From the NCBI GenBank assembly GCA_036245525.1, contig BTPG01000003.1, positions 157,050,439 to 157,114,438 on the forward strand: a stretch of DNA of 64,000 bases. Direction: 5' to 3'. Source of the stretch: Semisulcospira habei. Its lineage: Eukaryota > Mollusca > Gastropoda > Semisulcospiridae. Below are positions 10,023 through 21,782 of this stretch, piece after piece. A program made the position numbers and the translations under genes. The notes beneath the pieces are model-generated. The model saw only the letters and a program-made list of their open reading frames with translations. It searched no databases and was not told where the DNA came from. Within the stretch, counting starts at the first letter, position 1; the number at the start of each line of letters is the position of its first letter.

Positions 10023-12574
10023 AGCGAGAGAGTGAGATGAATCTTTTATTCAGGATAAAGCCATTAGGCAACTCAATGCCTGTCTTACAAGCTGTCCTGT
10101 AAACAAAACAGAACATACCAGGAAAACAAACAGCATAAATAAATAAATAAATAAATAAATAAAATTTTTAAAAATCACGGAAACAAATTAACGAACACGG
10201 CAATAGGTGAATTATTTGAAGGAGAAAAAAATGGCATTGGAGAATTTGTAACTGCCACCGATGCCAAAAGCAAGGGAAATAAATTAGTGCATAGCATTAA
10301 TATTATACTCATCCAAGACAGTGTGTCATAGAATCAGCAGCATCAATAGCGTATAGCGACACCGACAATACAATAGGTGTTCAGTTAGCAAATGTATGGA
10401 GAAAGATAAAATGTTTGACGTTTACGTGTTATCAGCAGTATTATGTTATATGGCGAACTGTGAAGTTACGCTGATTGGAAGCGAGTGTGCAAAGCACGTT
10501 TAAAATGGGTTTTACCTGAAAATGATTTAATGTTTAAAGGCAATGAGTTCCAGACAGAACTACCTGAAAATAGAAGGCTTGATTTGTAGATATCTATCCT
10601 GGGGCGGGGTAAATGAAGCAAGCCATTTAAGCTGATGCTTAGGGCTGAAGTTGAATAGCCTGCACAGATATTCGGGGGCTTGATAATGAAATATTTTGTG
10701 CACGAGGACGCATTTGTTAAATTGGAGTTGTACTTTCTGGGGAAGCAGGCCAAGGGATTTTATTTTTTCGTCTGTGGAAGTAGGGTTTGGAATAATTACA
10801 TTTTAACTGAACGACGATATAGCGAGTTGATTTTTTAAATACGAATTTCACTTCATTCGTCCCACAAAGAGGACGCATAGTCACAATGGCTTTTACTGTG
10901 TGTGTGAAAGAACAATGCATAGCACCTTGTACTAAGAATATGTGTAAGCTTAGAGAGCAGAAATACATTCCTGGACAAGGTTTTGCACAAACTGTCGATA
11001 TGCGGCGACCAGTTGAGCTGGTCGTTAATTACAACTCCCTGTAGGCGGTGCTTGGATACTTGTTGGATAGGTTTATTGCCAAGTGACAGTTTCAGAGGGC
11101 GGCAGGATTTGGCGGGTTGTTATCAACATGCTTTTGGTTTTAGAAGTACTGATTAGCATGCGATTTTGCGTATACCAATCCGACACTTCATCGAGACTCT
11201 GCTGGAGGATATTATTTAGCGTTGTTTCACGTTTGTCTGATGTATGCAGCGTTGAATCGTCAGCAAAGAGTTGGCATTTTACCTCAGGATTTGAGATGGA
11301 TAGAGGCAGGTCATTGATGAACTGATAAAGAAAATAAAAGAGGCCCGAGGATGGATCCTTGGGGGACTCCGTGCCTCACTATACCTTCTCAGTTTCGAAT
11401 ACCTTCCGTTTGAGTAAACCTTCTGTCGGCGGTTACTTAGGTAGGAGGAGAAAAAAGCTATAGTAGAGTTCGAATCAAGCTTATATACTAAAGTTTCTTT
11501 AAGTGTTGTGATCGACAACTTTGGTTAGGTCCAGAAAAACTGCACCATTTAAATTTGGAATTGTTTACTGATGACAGCCAAGAGTCGACTATGTGAACGA
11601 GTGCAGTATGACATCAGTGTTTAGGTCTAAAACCACATTGAAGAGATATAAGCAGGCGTTGATTCTCCAAGAATTGGAGTAGGTGCTTGTAAACGTATCT
11701 TTCTATTGGCTTCGATAATATTGATAACACTGAAATAGGACGGAAATCGTTTGGACTTTGGGATCTTTACGTTTGGGAATGGGGACAACTTTAGCATCTT
11801 TCATGGCATCTGGAAAAATACCTTGCTCGATAGAAAGGTTGAATATAAATGTCAAGGTTTCAGCTGTGTATGTAAGGTACAATTTCAGTACCATGTTGTT
11901 TATTCCATCCAGGCCACACGATTTGCTTGTTAGAGTAAAAATATATTTACCTACTTCAAACACTGTCATAAGAGGTATGGAGAATGACGCACCCAGACTC
12001 ACAGTGTGTGCGCAGTTTATCAGAACAACTGTAAATATCAGTGCTAGAGGAAAAAGACTGTACAAGAGATTCAGCAATATTTAAAAAAAAAAAAAATGAA
12101 GTCGTCTGGATTCATGCCTGGAGAGGTAGCGGCATTCATGGAACTTTTCTTCTTTGTGAACAAATTGGTTGCATTCCAGACACTTCGGGTATCTTTACCC
12201 TCTGCGATTACTTTTTCCGCAAGTGTTTTCTGGGACTAAGGATTTTACAAGATTACGTTGTTTCTTAAAATCTGCAATTCTTTTCTGCCGTTTTAAGTCA
12301 TCTCTTATTTTCATTGCGTGAATGATTTCCTTTGACTCCAAGGTGGAAGGGTAGGGTGTTTAACTCTTTTAGTCCGTAGTTATCTAGGACCCAAAGAAAT
12401 AGCTTGTATCAAAGCGCTAGGGCTTCATTGGGATCATTAGTGTCACCTGGAACGACCTTCCAGCCCATGTGCGCATGCTCGAACTCTGCTTTTAAATCAC
12501 TGCTATCTGTTTTCTTATGCGTATAGTTAGATGCATTTTCAGTGCGTTAACAATTTTTTTGCTACTCCAAGTTT

Positions 12575-12999
12575 TCTTTGTCGACATCAGAACGCCGCTC
12601 ATTTCCGTCCACCCCAGTGTGCTCAACCAGGCCCGCTGGTTGTTCCAGCATGTCAGTAGTAGGGAGTCCCTCCGGAGGAAACTCCGCACTGCTGCCGAGT
12701 GACTTCGGTGGTGTTCAGTGTAGCCTTCAGGTGACCACACCTACTATTCCCCTACTTACGACATTGCTAGTCGCGGAGTCGACGAGTGGGAGCTCCCCCC
12801 CCCCCCCCCCCTTGAGGACAGAGGGACAGACAACCACTACGTCCTTCCACCCACAACAGCAGGTCTGGCCGAAGACAACCGCGCACCTAGGGCTCCTGGA
12901 GGACTGGGATGAGGTCACCATGAGACGATGAGACGGAGACTTGAGGGATCAGAAACATGGAACAGCTTTTTATTTATTTTTTTTCTCCCCATTTTGCAT
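12575..12999. other. Insert in LINE relic with poly-C tract
   Basis: This stretch has no counterpart in the better LINE copy. It contains a run of C at 12790-12811 and a T-rich tail at 12967-12984. No family was recognised. Confidence 0.4.
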
Positions 13000-13385
13000 G
13001 ATGATGAGGATGAGGGTGATTATATGATGGTGCCATGGTGGTCCATGTGGTTGGGGACTGCGTGACAGGGCCGCATCCCACGCTTCCTGTCATAAATATC
13101 CTGGTGTTAACCAAGCCCGGGAACTGCGGACACCTGCGGTGCCAGCCGTGTAATCATTCACAACTTGCGATGTGTCATAACCCGGGTAGCACCCCCAAAG
13201 TCGCACCCGTGAAGTGGGCGAGTCTCGGCTGCGTGGCATCAGCCTTCCCATTGGGTCCATAGCACACCCGCTCTGGGTAGGAGCCGACCCAGGTAGGAAA
13301 AAATCCCGCTTAACTCGGCTGGGATTCGAACCCGGATCTCCCGGCTGCCAGTCCGACACGCTAACCACTGCGCTACGGAGGCCAG
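13000..13385 (-). repeat. tRNA-derived SINE, minus strand
   Basis: On the minus strand the head (13302-13383) reads like a tRNA. Box A is GTAGCGCAGTGGTTAGCG and box B is GGTTCGAATCCC, in the expected order and spacing. A GC-rich body follows towards 13000. The long body and location inside a LINE relic show it is a SINE rather than a tRNA gene. Confidence 0.8.
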
Positions 13386-13389
13386 TGCG

Positions 13390-13585
13390 TTAAGAATCTT
13401 TGGCAGCAACTGTTCTTGTAACGGTGTGTGTGTGTGTGAGCCGAGAGCTTTTTGACGTCACTTTAGTTTTTATAACTGTAGCGTTTTCTTTCTTGTACTT
13501 TTTGTTCTGTGATTTTTGATCTTGTAAAGCGCTTAGAGCACCATTTATTTGGAGGTTGAGCGCTATATAATTGTACATTATTATT
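13390..13585 (+). repeat. SINE-like fragment ending in GCGCTATATAA and TTA repeats
   Basis: The 3' portion AAGCGCTTAGAGCACC, GAGCGCTATATAATTG, ATTATTATTA is the typical tail of a common invertebrate SINE. A decayed relative lies at about 20460-20530. It sits inside the LINE relic. Confidence 0.6.
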
Positions 13586-14676
13586 ATTACTATAAATAAG
13601 GTGAAAGGGCGCGTTTGATAGGTCATTAAGAAAGCCCATCCTTGTTGAACTTTTTGTAAGACCTGTATGTGATAGTAGTGTGTTGTTTGTGCCGCTGGGG
13701 TTTATCACGTTTAACTGAAAGATTAAAACAAGTAGGAAAGTGATCACAAATGGCTACATTCGGCACATGGATGTTTTTGACAGCTGGTGTATTTGTAGTG
13801 TAGATGTGGTCAATCCGCAATGTCAGTGGCGGATGACAAAGAAACTCAAGTCCGGGAGACCGAACCATCTGCTGCACGGCAGGCCAAATAATGAGGTGGT
13901 GTAATTCCACGCCGCATTACCATTCTTTAGCAGGTCAATATTAAAATCCGCTAGAAGGTGTATGTCTTTGTTGTTACGTTGTTACTGATACCGTATCCAT
14001 CATGGTGACGAAATCATCATACCTTGAGAATCATCATGTGTGGCTGAAGGGGTGCGATAAATAAATCCTGTTAGTGTGGGGGAAGATTTGGCACATTTCA
14101 GTTCAAGGAATAAACTTTCTACTTGACTAGACTCTAAATCCATGCGGCGGGTAACGTCTGGCGGATAGAGTTATGAATGTCCATAGCTATACCGGTATGA
14201 CCGGCGGATGATGCATCTCTACGGAATATAGCATAGTTATGAATGGAGATCGAGTCGTCACTAATGTTCTCCGAGTCTGGAGTCTGGACTCCGTAAATCC
14301 AAATATATGAAAGGGTTGGGGTTTTGACAGTAAAACAGTGGCGTTGGGCACTTTGTTGTATAAATGAAAAATGTTAAGGTGCCCTATTCGTAAATCTCGC
14401 TTTTTGAATTCAGCGAACTCTGGTGTACATTTGGGATACAGGCAGGCATGATAAATCAACACGTGGGGAAAAAACGTGTACGAAAGTCTAATAAGAACAA
14501 ATGAACACTTTTGAATGCTAACAAAGTTAAACAAAACCCAGGAGAAACTACAGAGCTGAAATCTCAGCTCTATTGCTTCGTTGCAGGCAACGTCACGGCC
14601 CACGTAGGGGAAATAATGTTTTGTTATTACGTTCTGTAGGCGAACGAGTCACAATATATATATATATATATATATA

Positions 14677-14704
14677 TTAACTCTGCGTGACGCTAATGAG
14701 CCAG

Positions 14705-14800
<96 letters not shown>

Positions 14801-14828
14801 CTGGCTCATTAGCGTCACGCAGAGTTAG
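14677..14828. repeat. Palindromic TTAA element whose centre is an (AT)n run
   Basis: Arms of about 32 bp, beginning TTAACTCTGCGTGACGCTAA at left and its exact complement at right (last base TTAG instead of TTAA), enclose about 93 bp of AT repeat (14707-14799). The whole unit is self-complementary. AT growth between hairpin arms is the likely history. Confidence 0.85.
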
Positions 14829-15131
14829 TCAAGTCCCCGATCACTTCGGTGCCAGTGGGACGTTAAACTGGATATAACTAACTTAGCGTCACGCCCCACG
14901 TAGGGGAAATAATGTCCCTTTACGTTATGAAAAGCGAACTAAATGAGTCACTGGTCGTAGACCGTATATGTGCGATAACAAGAAGTTTTGATAGAAAAGG
15001 AAAATGCAGGAAGATAATAATCGTCACTCACTATTCATAGAAGTAAAATTCGCGTCCATTAAATCCGAAGGGATAATTGATTAATAAGCTATATATTCAA
15101 TGTCGGACACTAAACAGTTTGCCAGAATGTC

Positions 15132-15134
<3 letters not shown>

Positions 15135-15181
<47 letters not shown>
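15135..15181. repeat. (GA)n microsatellite
   Basis: About 47 bp of GA with one G insertion. Confidence 0.95.
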
Positions 15182-15182
<1 letters not shown>

Positions 15183-18115
15183 TTGTCTCACAAATACATT
15201 GAAGTAAAGACAATGGTTAGTTGTCATCCACATTTTTATTTGTGCCAGATTAGCATCATTCTCATGCCACAGTTCATTGGTAAAAGTCCTACTCTGACTG
15301 GAAAAAAGGATACTGTTTTAAAACCAACAGTTTGTAAAACTGCCTACAAAAACTAAACAAGACAAGCTGAAGCTAAAAATGGAAAAAAATCACTGTAACA
15401 GTTTCAGAACTCACCTGACTTTTCTGAAACCAATGTAACTCGAAACTTTTTTCTGCTATCTGAACAATGGGTGCTTATTTTAACAAGCAGCCATCAAATA
15501 TGTTTATGTATTCCTGGCACCATGAATATTTGTTGGTGTTGGCATTTAAAAAAAATGACTTTTGCACATTAACTGATCAAATACATGTGCTACAGCCAAA
15601 ATAATTATGCGCTTGTATTTGCAGTTATCAGACTGGCACATATTAAAAGCTATAAATATCATACCAATAATCCCTCTAAATATTTTTGAAATACACATGC
15701 ACCAAGAATATGTTCTAATTTTATATTGCAAGATAAAACATTTTCGTGTGAACAAGGAACATTGTTGACAAAGCAATGTGGAGTTCGCATAAAAATTTCG
15801 CATGAAGCAAAAATAAAAAACATTACCTTTCATTTGTTGTAATTGTGTACAAAAACCAATGTTTTATACAAATAAATTATCCTAGTTCCATATTACAATA
15901 CACACATAAAAATATTTTTCAAAAAGCCCTGTTATAAGTTTCCTGACGTAGTTAAAAACCGAACCTAAACCATGTGAAGGTAATGAAAGCATAAAAAATA
16001 TAGACAAAATATCAGCCTGACTAGGTTAATTTAGTCTCTCTTTTTTCATTCATGTTTGTACTAAAGCTATAGTAGATATTACAGGAATTATAAATGCAGC
16101 TTTCCTTGCACTTGGATACAGTTAACGAATATCAAACGATAGCAGCAATGGCAAATGCATTTAGATATAGACAATAAAAATGTGTTTGATGAGAATCACT
16201 GTTAACACTGTGCACAGTTATATGGGCATCCAACCTTGCAAACTAGTTCTTACAGGTATCTAATACACATTCCACAGTTACATGCACATACGCCCAAGTG
16301 GTCAACCACTGTTGTGCATATCACAGTGAAAGGTAAGAAATCAGATATCAACAAAACCACAATCAGAATTATGACATTTGATTTGCCTCATAAAGCACAC
16401 ACGCTCATGAAAAAGCATTAATCCAATTACACTGTATGCAAATGTACAATTCAACAATGTACGCCTGTGTACAAAATGTGCCACGATGATCCTATTACAT
16501 AAGTACCATGAGAAGTGTAGACAAGAAAACATGACCCGTTAAAGAAAGTCAAAAGCAAGTAGTTGTGCTCAGCAACACAAGAACTTTTTCAATCAAGATC
16601 ACTACTATGTGAGTATAAATAACTTACCTTACACATATACAGCCAACTTATACTAATTGTTTCTACATTAATTACATTGCAGCAAAACCCATCAAATCTC
16701 CTTGGGGCAGCTGACAGGACCATAAGGTCACACTGTCCAAATGTATTGTAAGCATTCTATTGCAAGTGCTGGCTCTATGAGCCAGATGACAAACACATCG
16801 CCAAGAGAAACAATATTCTCATCACGGAAAAAGCAATGCCACAAGAAACCCCAATATGAGGTGGGCTTACACTTTTCATTCCACGTGAACTAAGGTCAAC
16901 AAAACGGGAAATGCCTCGTCAATGGTTAAATGTCACATAGATGTTGTGCATCATCAGGGCATTTGCACTGGGGTCATACACCAAACACAACTCATCAGTT
17001 CTCATTTGCAGCCACTCGGGCGTCTCAGTGAGCAAAAGGTCTTCAGACTGATGTCAATGTAGTTAGTATGTGGGCCAACTACCGCTGACATCAGCCTGAG
17101 GACCTTCTGTTTAAAGGGATATGCCAGTCACTCTCATATCTCCGCACACACACGCACACTGCAAGAGCCTGTACAAGCACAGGGCAAGTAGTCAGGAACC
17201 AAGCTGACCATTCCAGCCACAGTGAAGACAGGCATCATTGTGTGGAGGTAGTGCAGCAGCAGTCCATTTCATCCACAGTGCCAAACAGCGCAGTTGCTCT
17301 TCTGTTTGGCCCATCAAGACGACTTGAGACAAAGAAGCGAAACAGATGCTATAATGTCTGCAGTTTGCTCTCTCCAGTAAAAATTGTGGTCGAATCCACA
17401 AGAAATGTCCACGATGGAGTGTTGAGGACTTGACTAATGAGACAAAATCCTGATTGCCTCGCAAAACCGAAATGAAAAACATGTCCAAACGCTGAACACA
17501 TGTAAAGACAGGAAATCAGCAGGCATCAGCAGGCATTGACAGTAAGACTGCAGTCTGTAAGGTGGGTGACGGTGAGCTTCTCAGATGCGCTCCTCAGTGA
17601 TGCTGGTGGTCATGGGCTGGCTGCTGCAGCTGCCTGGGCTACATGACATCAACTCTGCAACACACATGCCACTCTCATCAAACACAAGCTCCAGCATGGA
17701 CTCCATACATCTACCAATGCAGCAATATCTCAATCTCCTTATAAAGATACATTTGAATCATATTCTCACACACAACAAAACAAAAATATTGGCGGTATGA
17801 AAACTGACGGCAGGCAGTGCAGCCTGTTTGTTGATAGTTTGCCTTGTCAGTTTTTTCCTAATAACTTTTAAACACAGATGATTTCAAGATATCTCTAAAC
17901 ACAAATAGTGATCTAAATAGTGATCACAAACCTTGGACCCATTTCATGTTTTATTTTCTTTACTTCTGCAACAAACAAACAAAAAAAAACAAAAAAACAA
18001 AAAAAAAATTAAGCCGATACACTAGAGGAATTTCGGCCAGATCATATTTAAAACTGGAAATATATAAACACCCACTTATTGGGCCACACGGAGATATACC
18101 GACACATTTGTTGCC
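15182..18115. other. Repeat-poor AT-rich tract, possible 3' UTR or intergenic DNA
   Basis: No transposon family of this window is found here, and there is no credible coding region. On the minus strand an AATAAA lies at 15235-15240, about 20 bases before a plausible CA cleavage site. The tract could therefore be the 3' end of a long minus-strand transcript. BicD is the nearest minus-strand gene, but 12 kb separates its stop from here. A self-complementary 77-base segment lies at 17034-17110. Confidence 0.3.
17034..17110. other. Imperfect hairpin, small-RNA-precursor-like
   Basis: The arms AAAAGGTCTTCAGACTGATG and its near-complement CATCAGCCTGAGGACCTTCT pair for about 32 bp with a few mismatches, around a 12-base loop. 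The size and shape resemble a microRNA precursor. No other copy was noticed in the window. Function unknown. Confidence 0.25.
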
Positions 18116-18116
18116 T

Positions 18117-18330
18117 CTAACCCTCTTAACCCCACGGCCGCATTTTCAAACGCTTGGAGGCGTCATCTAACGACTATGGACCAGTTGTAGGAGATGGGTT
18201 GATCATGATAATCCAAGGGTAGTGCCAGATGAGCTTGGCGCCTTCAGGCGCCAAGCTCATCTGGCGCTACCCTTGAATTATCATGATCAATACATCTCCT
18301 GCTGCAGGGTCCTGGGGCGAAATGGGTTAA
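18117..18330. mobile_element. TTAACCCATTT-type palindromic MITE
   Basis: The right end is TTTCGCCCC-like read inward from TTAA (18327-18330). The left end is CTAACCCTCTTAACCCC. The centre is the shared core: TTGATCATGATAATCCAAGG, AGTGCCAGATGAGCTTGGCG, then its mirror through GCGCCTTCAGGCGC. The core arms pair almost perfectly. Confidence 0.85.
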
Positions 18331-18400
18331 ATTCACACTCTCTATGATACATGTTCAATAGTTTAGCCCTTCCCTGCCACTGGATGCAGATCATGTTCCT

Positions 18401-19650
18401 AAACCTCTGTTCATTTAGCCCCGGGACCCAGCAACACGAGATGGATTAATCATGATAATTCAAGGGTAGTGCCAGATGAGCTTGGCGCCTGCAGGCACCA
18501 AGCTCATCTGGCACTATCCTTGAATTATCATGATCAATCCATCTCCTACAACTGGTCCATATTAGACGATGCCTCCAAACGAAAAGAAAAGGGGAGACTG
18601 CCAGTGCTAATATTTTAGGAAGGTTACAAAGTAAAGTAGATTATAGCACTGTCAGGGGAGAGAAATGTGCATGATCGACCAGTGATCATAGATCTACTGT
18701 GGCCAAAGCACAAAAAAAAAGAGATAGGAAAGAGAGGGGGCGCTAAGAAAGTGACCGAAAGCAATGCATATGGAAGCCCCCCCCAAAGGGGGGCGTATCA
18801 CATATCCACTGTTCCAGCCACTCAGTTCATGGAAATTTAAATCTAGGTCCCCCAAGGGGGGTCCAGATATTTAGCCGGTGTGGACAGGTGTGGACAGCTG
18901 TTTCGGTCTTGGCGACCTCTTCAGCACACCCTGACAGTGCTATAATCTACTTTACTTTGTAACCTTCCTAAAATATTAGCACTGGCAGTCTCCCCTTTTC
19001 TTTTCATTTATTACTACAATATCGACTGCAACCCCTTCCCCCCTTTTGGTAGGTTCTCTTTTAGGGTGCATGGAAATTTAACTCTAGGTGGTGGCATGGA
19101 ATGTATGACCCTGCAGACACCACAGTAAAATGTGGTTGTCATTGCAGGTAGGCAGAATTTCCTGCCTCCTCCAGTATTGCCGATGGTGTGCTGAACAGGT
19201 CGCCAAGACCGAAACAGCTGTCCACACCGGCTAAATATCTGGACCCCCCTTGGGGGACACAGATTTAAATTTCCATGAACTGAGTGGCTGGAACAGTGGA
19301 TATGTGATACGCCCCCCTCGGGGGGGGGGGGGGGGGGCTTGGACCCCCCCTTGGGGGACATAGATTTAAATTTCCATGAACTGAGTGGCTGGAACAGTGG
19401 ATATGTGATACGCCCCCCTCAGGGGAGGGGGGGGGGGGCTTCCATATGCATTGCTTTCGGTCACTTTCTTAGCGCCCCCTCTCTTTCCTATCTCTTTCTT
19501 TTTTTTTTTTTTTGTGCTTTGGCCACAGTAGATCTATGATCACTGGTCGATCATGCACATTTCTCTCCCCTGACAGTGCTATAATCTACTTTACTTTGTA
19601 ACGATGCCTCCAAACATTTGGAAATGTGGCCGTGGGGTTAAGAGGTAGGG
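18401..19650. mobile_element. TTAACCCATTT-type MITE split by a fold-back insertion
   Basis: The left part (18401-18580) carries the core hairpin. The right part (19616-19650) supplies the GGAAATGTGGCCGTGGGGTTAA end. Removing 18581-19600 and one copy of ACGATGCCTCCAAAC rejoins a MITE like the one at 18117. So it is the older insertion of the pair. Confidence 0.85.
18581..19600. mobile_element. 1.0-kb fold-back element with 15-bp target-site duplication
   Basis: ACGATGCCTCCAAAC flanks it exactly on both sides (18566-18580 and 19601-19615). The arms 18623-18925 and about 19190-19600 are inverted copies, sharing TAGATTATAGCACTGTCAGG, the AGGGGGCGCTAAGAAAGTGACC segment, GTATCACATATCCACTG and the GACAGCTGTTTCGGTCTTGG segment. 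The left 77 bp (18581-18657) also recur inverted at 18930-19007, and a 100-bp block near 19250-19430 is tandemly duplicated. G/C homopolymers sit in both arms. No transposase is encoded, so it is non-autonomous. Confidence 0.8.
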
Positions 19651-19659
19651 CCGGATCAA

Positions 19660-20070
19660 TCATTTTCAAGGGGGGGGGGGGGGGTTGGGGGGGTGGTGGT
19701 GAGCTCAACTTTTATTTTTATTGTAATTGTTATGGTACATTGGAAAGAGGGTGTAGGGAGTGCTGCAATAACATTAAAGCACCCCCCCCCCCCTCCCCCT
19801 TCTCGGACCATGTTGTGGACTGGGAGTGAACGATTTCTTTTTTAAGCCGAGGGGGGGGGGGGGGGGGGGGGAAGGCTGTAGTACCAAAGCACCCCGCCCT
19901 GGATCCGGCCCTGAGAGGGTTAATACCAAAGCACACAAGCCGTGCAAGGAACATGGATACAATGTGGTGTCATCAAGAAGCATAGATTCTTGTTAGCCCC
20001 TGCCACTGCGGGAGATCATGAGGATTTATGTCTCTTGCATTTGGTTTGCATTTCTTTTTGCAGCAGTGAA
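19660..20070. other. G/C-tract region with a CAAGAGG half-core
   Basis: Long G runs (19669-19684, 19851-19871) and C runs (19783-19792) occur here. A decayed CAAGAGG hairpin lies at about 19980-20040. No gene was seen. Confidence 0.4.
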
Positions 20071-20626
20071 ATGTGTTGGACTCGAAAGGCGTCCGATCCA
20101 TGCCTAAGTTGCTTTATATAACGGGTATGTGGTTTAACATGAGCAATGCAAGAAAGTGGTTTCTGGTGCCTGATCACGGTATAGTTTTCCACTTTCCACC
20201 ATGCTGCCCAGTGGTCATGACGAAACCGTTGATTTTACAACTGAACGATTTAAAGTGATCTGCTCCAGGCAATAAAGGGTTAGCAGTATGCAAAATATCT
20301 TCTTCACAAATGTTCTTAGTATATCGTACAACAACACAGGACAAAAGGGTAAACTTTAAATCTGCCCTCAAGAGAGAGTGATACGATTGTATTGTAGAAT
20401 TCTGTCTCATACTAACCCGTTTCTCTGGCTTTGCCCCCCCACCCCCTCCACACACACCCTTGATTTGTAATGTGGTTAGAGCTTATTTTAGGATAAGCAC
20501 TCTATAAACAGTCATTATTATTATTATTAACTTTACAAGAAAGACATTTCTGCTCCTTGTACATGAGACATGGGTAATAGAGACCTGCTACATGTGCTGA
20601 CATGGATTGTGAATAGAAAGTCTTAT

Positions 20627-20853
20627 TTAACCCATATCATACCGAGGCTAAAAGCTTCAAAATTTGTACACTGCTATATATGCAAGCTACATTATAGTAC
20701 TTACAGATAAGGATATAGACCAATGGCTTTAGTTCAAGGGTGGTGCCAGAATAGCTTGGCGCCTAGAGGTGCCAAGCTAATTCTGGCACTACCCTTGAAC
20801 TATTTCAGTCAAACTTATTTCACACACTGGTGTATTCCAAATGATAAGGTTAA
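20627..20853. mobile_element. 227-bp TTAA MITE with TTAACCCATATCAT ends
   Basis: The left end TTAACCCATATCAT and right end ATGATAAGGTTAA are inverted. The centre has TTCAAGGGTGGTGCCAGAAT, AGCTTGGCGCC and the mirror, the same core found in the TTAACCCATTT family. Related copies are at 30282 (half) and 48018-48247. Confidence 0.85.
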
Positions 20854-21385
20854 GAAAAGGCAACATACCTGTTGTATTTCAGCTAATAAAGCCTGTCATG
20901 GCACAGATCGCCTTAAAATAAATAAGGTCCTAGTGTGACGTTTGCTTTTTTTTTTTTTAAATCTGAATTTCTTATTATTGTCTGGAAATATGCATACATG
21001 TAATTCAAGGGTTATCTGACAAAAATAGGCAAGCTTCGTTCAAACGGGCCATACTTACAAGTGTATACAAGTGAACGTTTACCAAGGGGAAGAATTGTTT
21101 ACATGTAGTTCAAGGGTTATTTGACAAAAATAGGCAAGCTTCATTCAAACGGGCCATACTTACAAGTGTATACACGTGAACGTTTACCAAGGGGAAGAAT
21201 TGTTTACAAATTTTACATGTACAAAATGCACTCAATGATCTCCCTTGTACAGTGGTCTATATCTACTTGCATCTTTGTAGCGTCTAGAAGACCTAGTGCT
21301 GGTATGTTCCTTTACAAACATTGGTGCAGTATCTGTTCTGGCTGCTCTGCATTGCTCTACCTATTGAAATCTCACAAGCTGTGAG

Positions 21386-21782
21386 CAATTGATTGATTGA
21401 TTGTACATTGCTTAACGTCCCGACAGCAACAAGGCTTTCTCAGGACGTGCCTGCACTGCTTGTGAAAAAAAACAACCAACTAAACAGAACATTGAATGTA
21501 TGTCGCCAGCCGGTCAAACACATTAAATAAACCTAACACATGGGGCCTAAATAAAGCTAAGACCATTTAGCAACACACATCCAATATCAAGAGCTACAGG
21601 CAGTGCAGACAGTAGGGAGAGTTTAAAAAAGGCAAATACAGGTGAATGGACCTCGGGTAGACAGAAACACATGCCCCAGAATAGAGAGAAAACCCCACCC
21701 TGTGGGGCTGACCAGGGTGACCCTGGGAACTAAAAAATACCTAACCCCACCCAAGTCCCCCAGGGCAGACCCGGGTGGGGTA
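21386..21782 (+). repeat. R2 interspersed repeat, copy 1
   Basis: Starts in a TTGA run, then TGTACATTGCTTAACGTCCC and GACAGCAACAAGGCTTTCTC. It ends CCCAAGTCCCCCAGGGCAGA then CCCGGGTGGGG. Copies lie at 41060-41443, 41452-41832 and 49659-50287. The consistent ends and length of about 390 bp indicate a defined repeat family without coding capacity. Confidence 0.8.

Larger units (their letters stand above)
10030..14560 (-). mobile_element. Decayed CR1/Jockey-type LINE (family A, copy 1), interrupted
   Basis: Read on the minus strand, fragments in order match the better copy at 61110-64000. An endonuclease N-terminal piece lies at 14190-14560 and an endonuclease C-terminal piece at about 13620-13910. 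A linker lies at about 12270-12560 and fingers/palm pieces at 11703-12077 (YRPISIL-like region degraded). The palm/thumb region is at 11279-11518, with the C-terminal domain at 10466-10753 (LPRPRID, then SVWNSLPLN). The 3' end (TTTTATTCAGGATAAA on the plus strand, about 10040) matches that of the copy at 61110. Many frameshifts and stops make it a dead relic. It is split at about 12575-13600 by SINE and poly-C sequence. Confidence 0.75.

Noticed and set aside
13302..13383. tRNA gene on the minus strand
   Set aside because: It is the head of a longer SINE inserted in a LINE relic.
18775..19440. G-quadruplex regulatory cluster
   Set aside because: The G and C runs lie in the two arms of a fold-back element and are better explained as homopolymer growth in a transposon.
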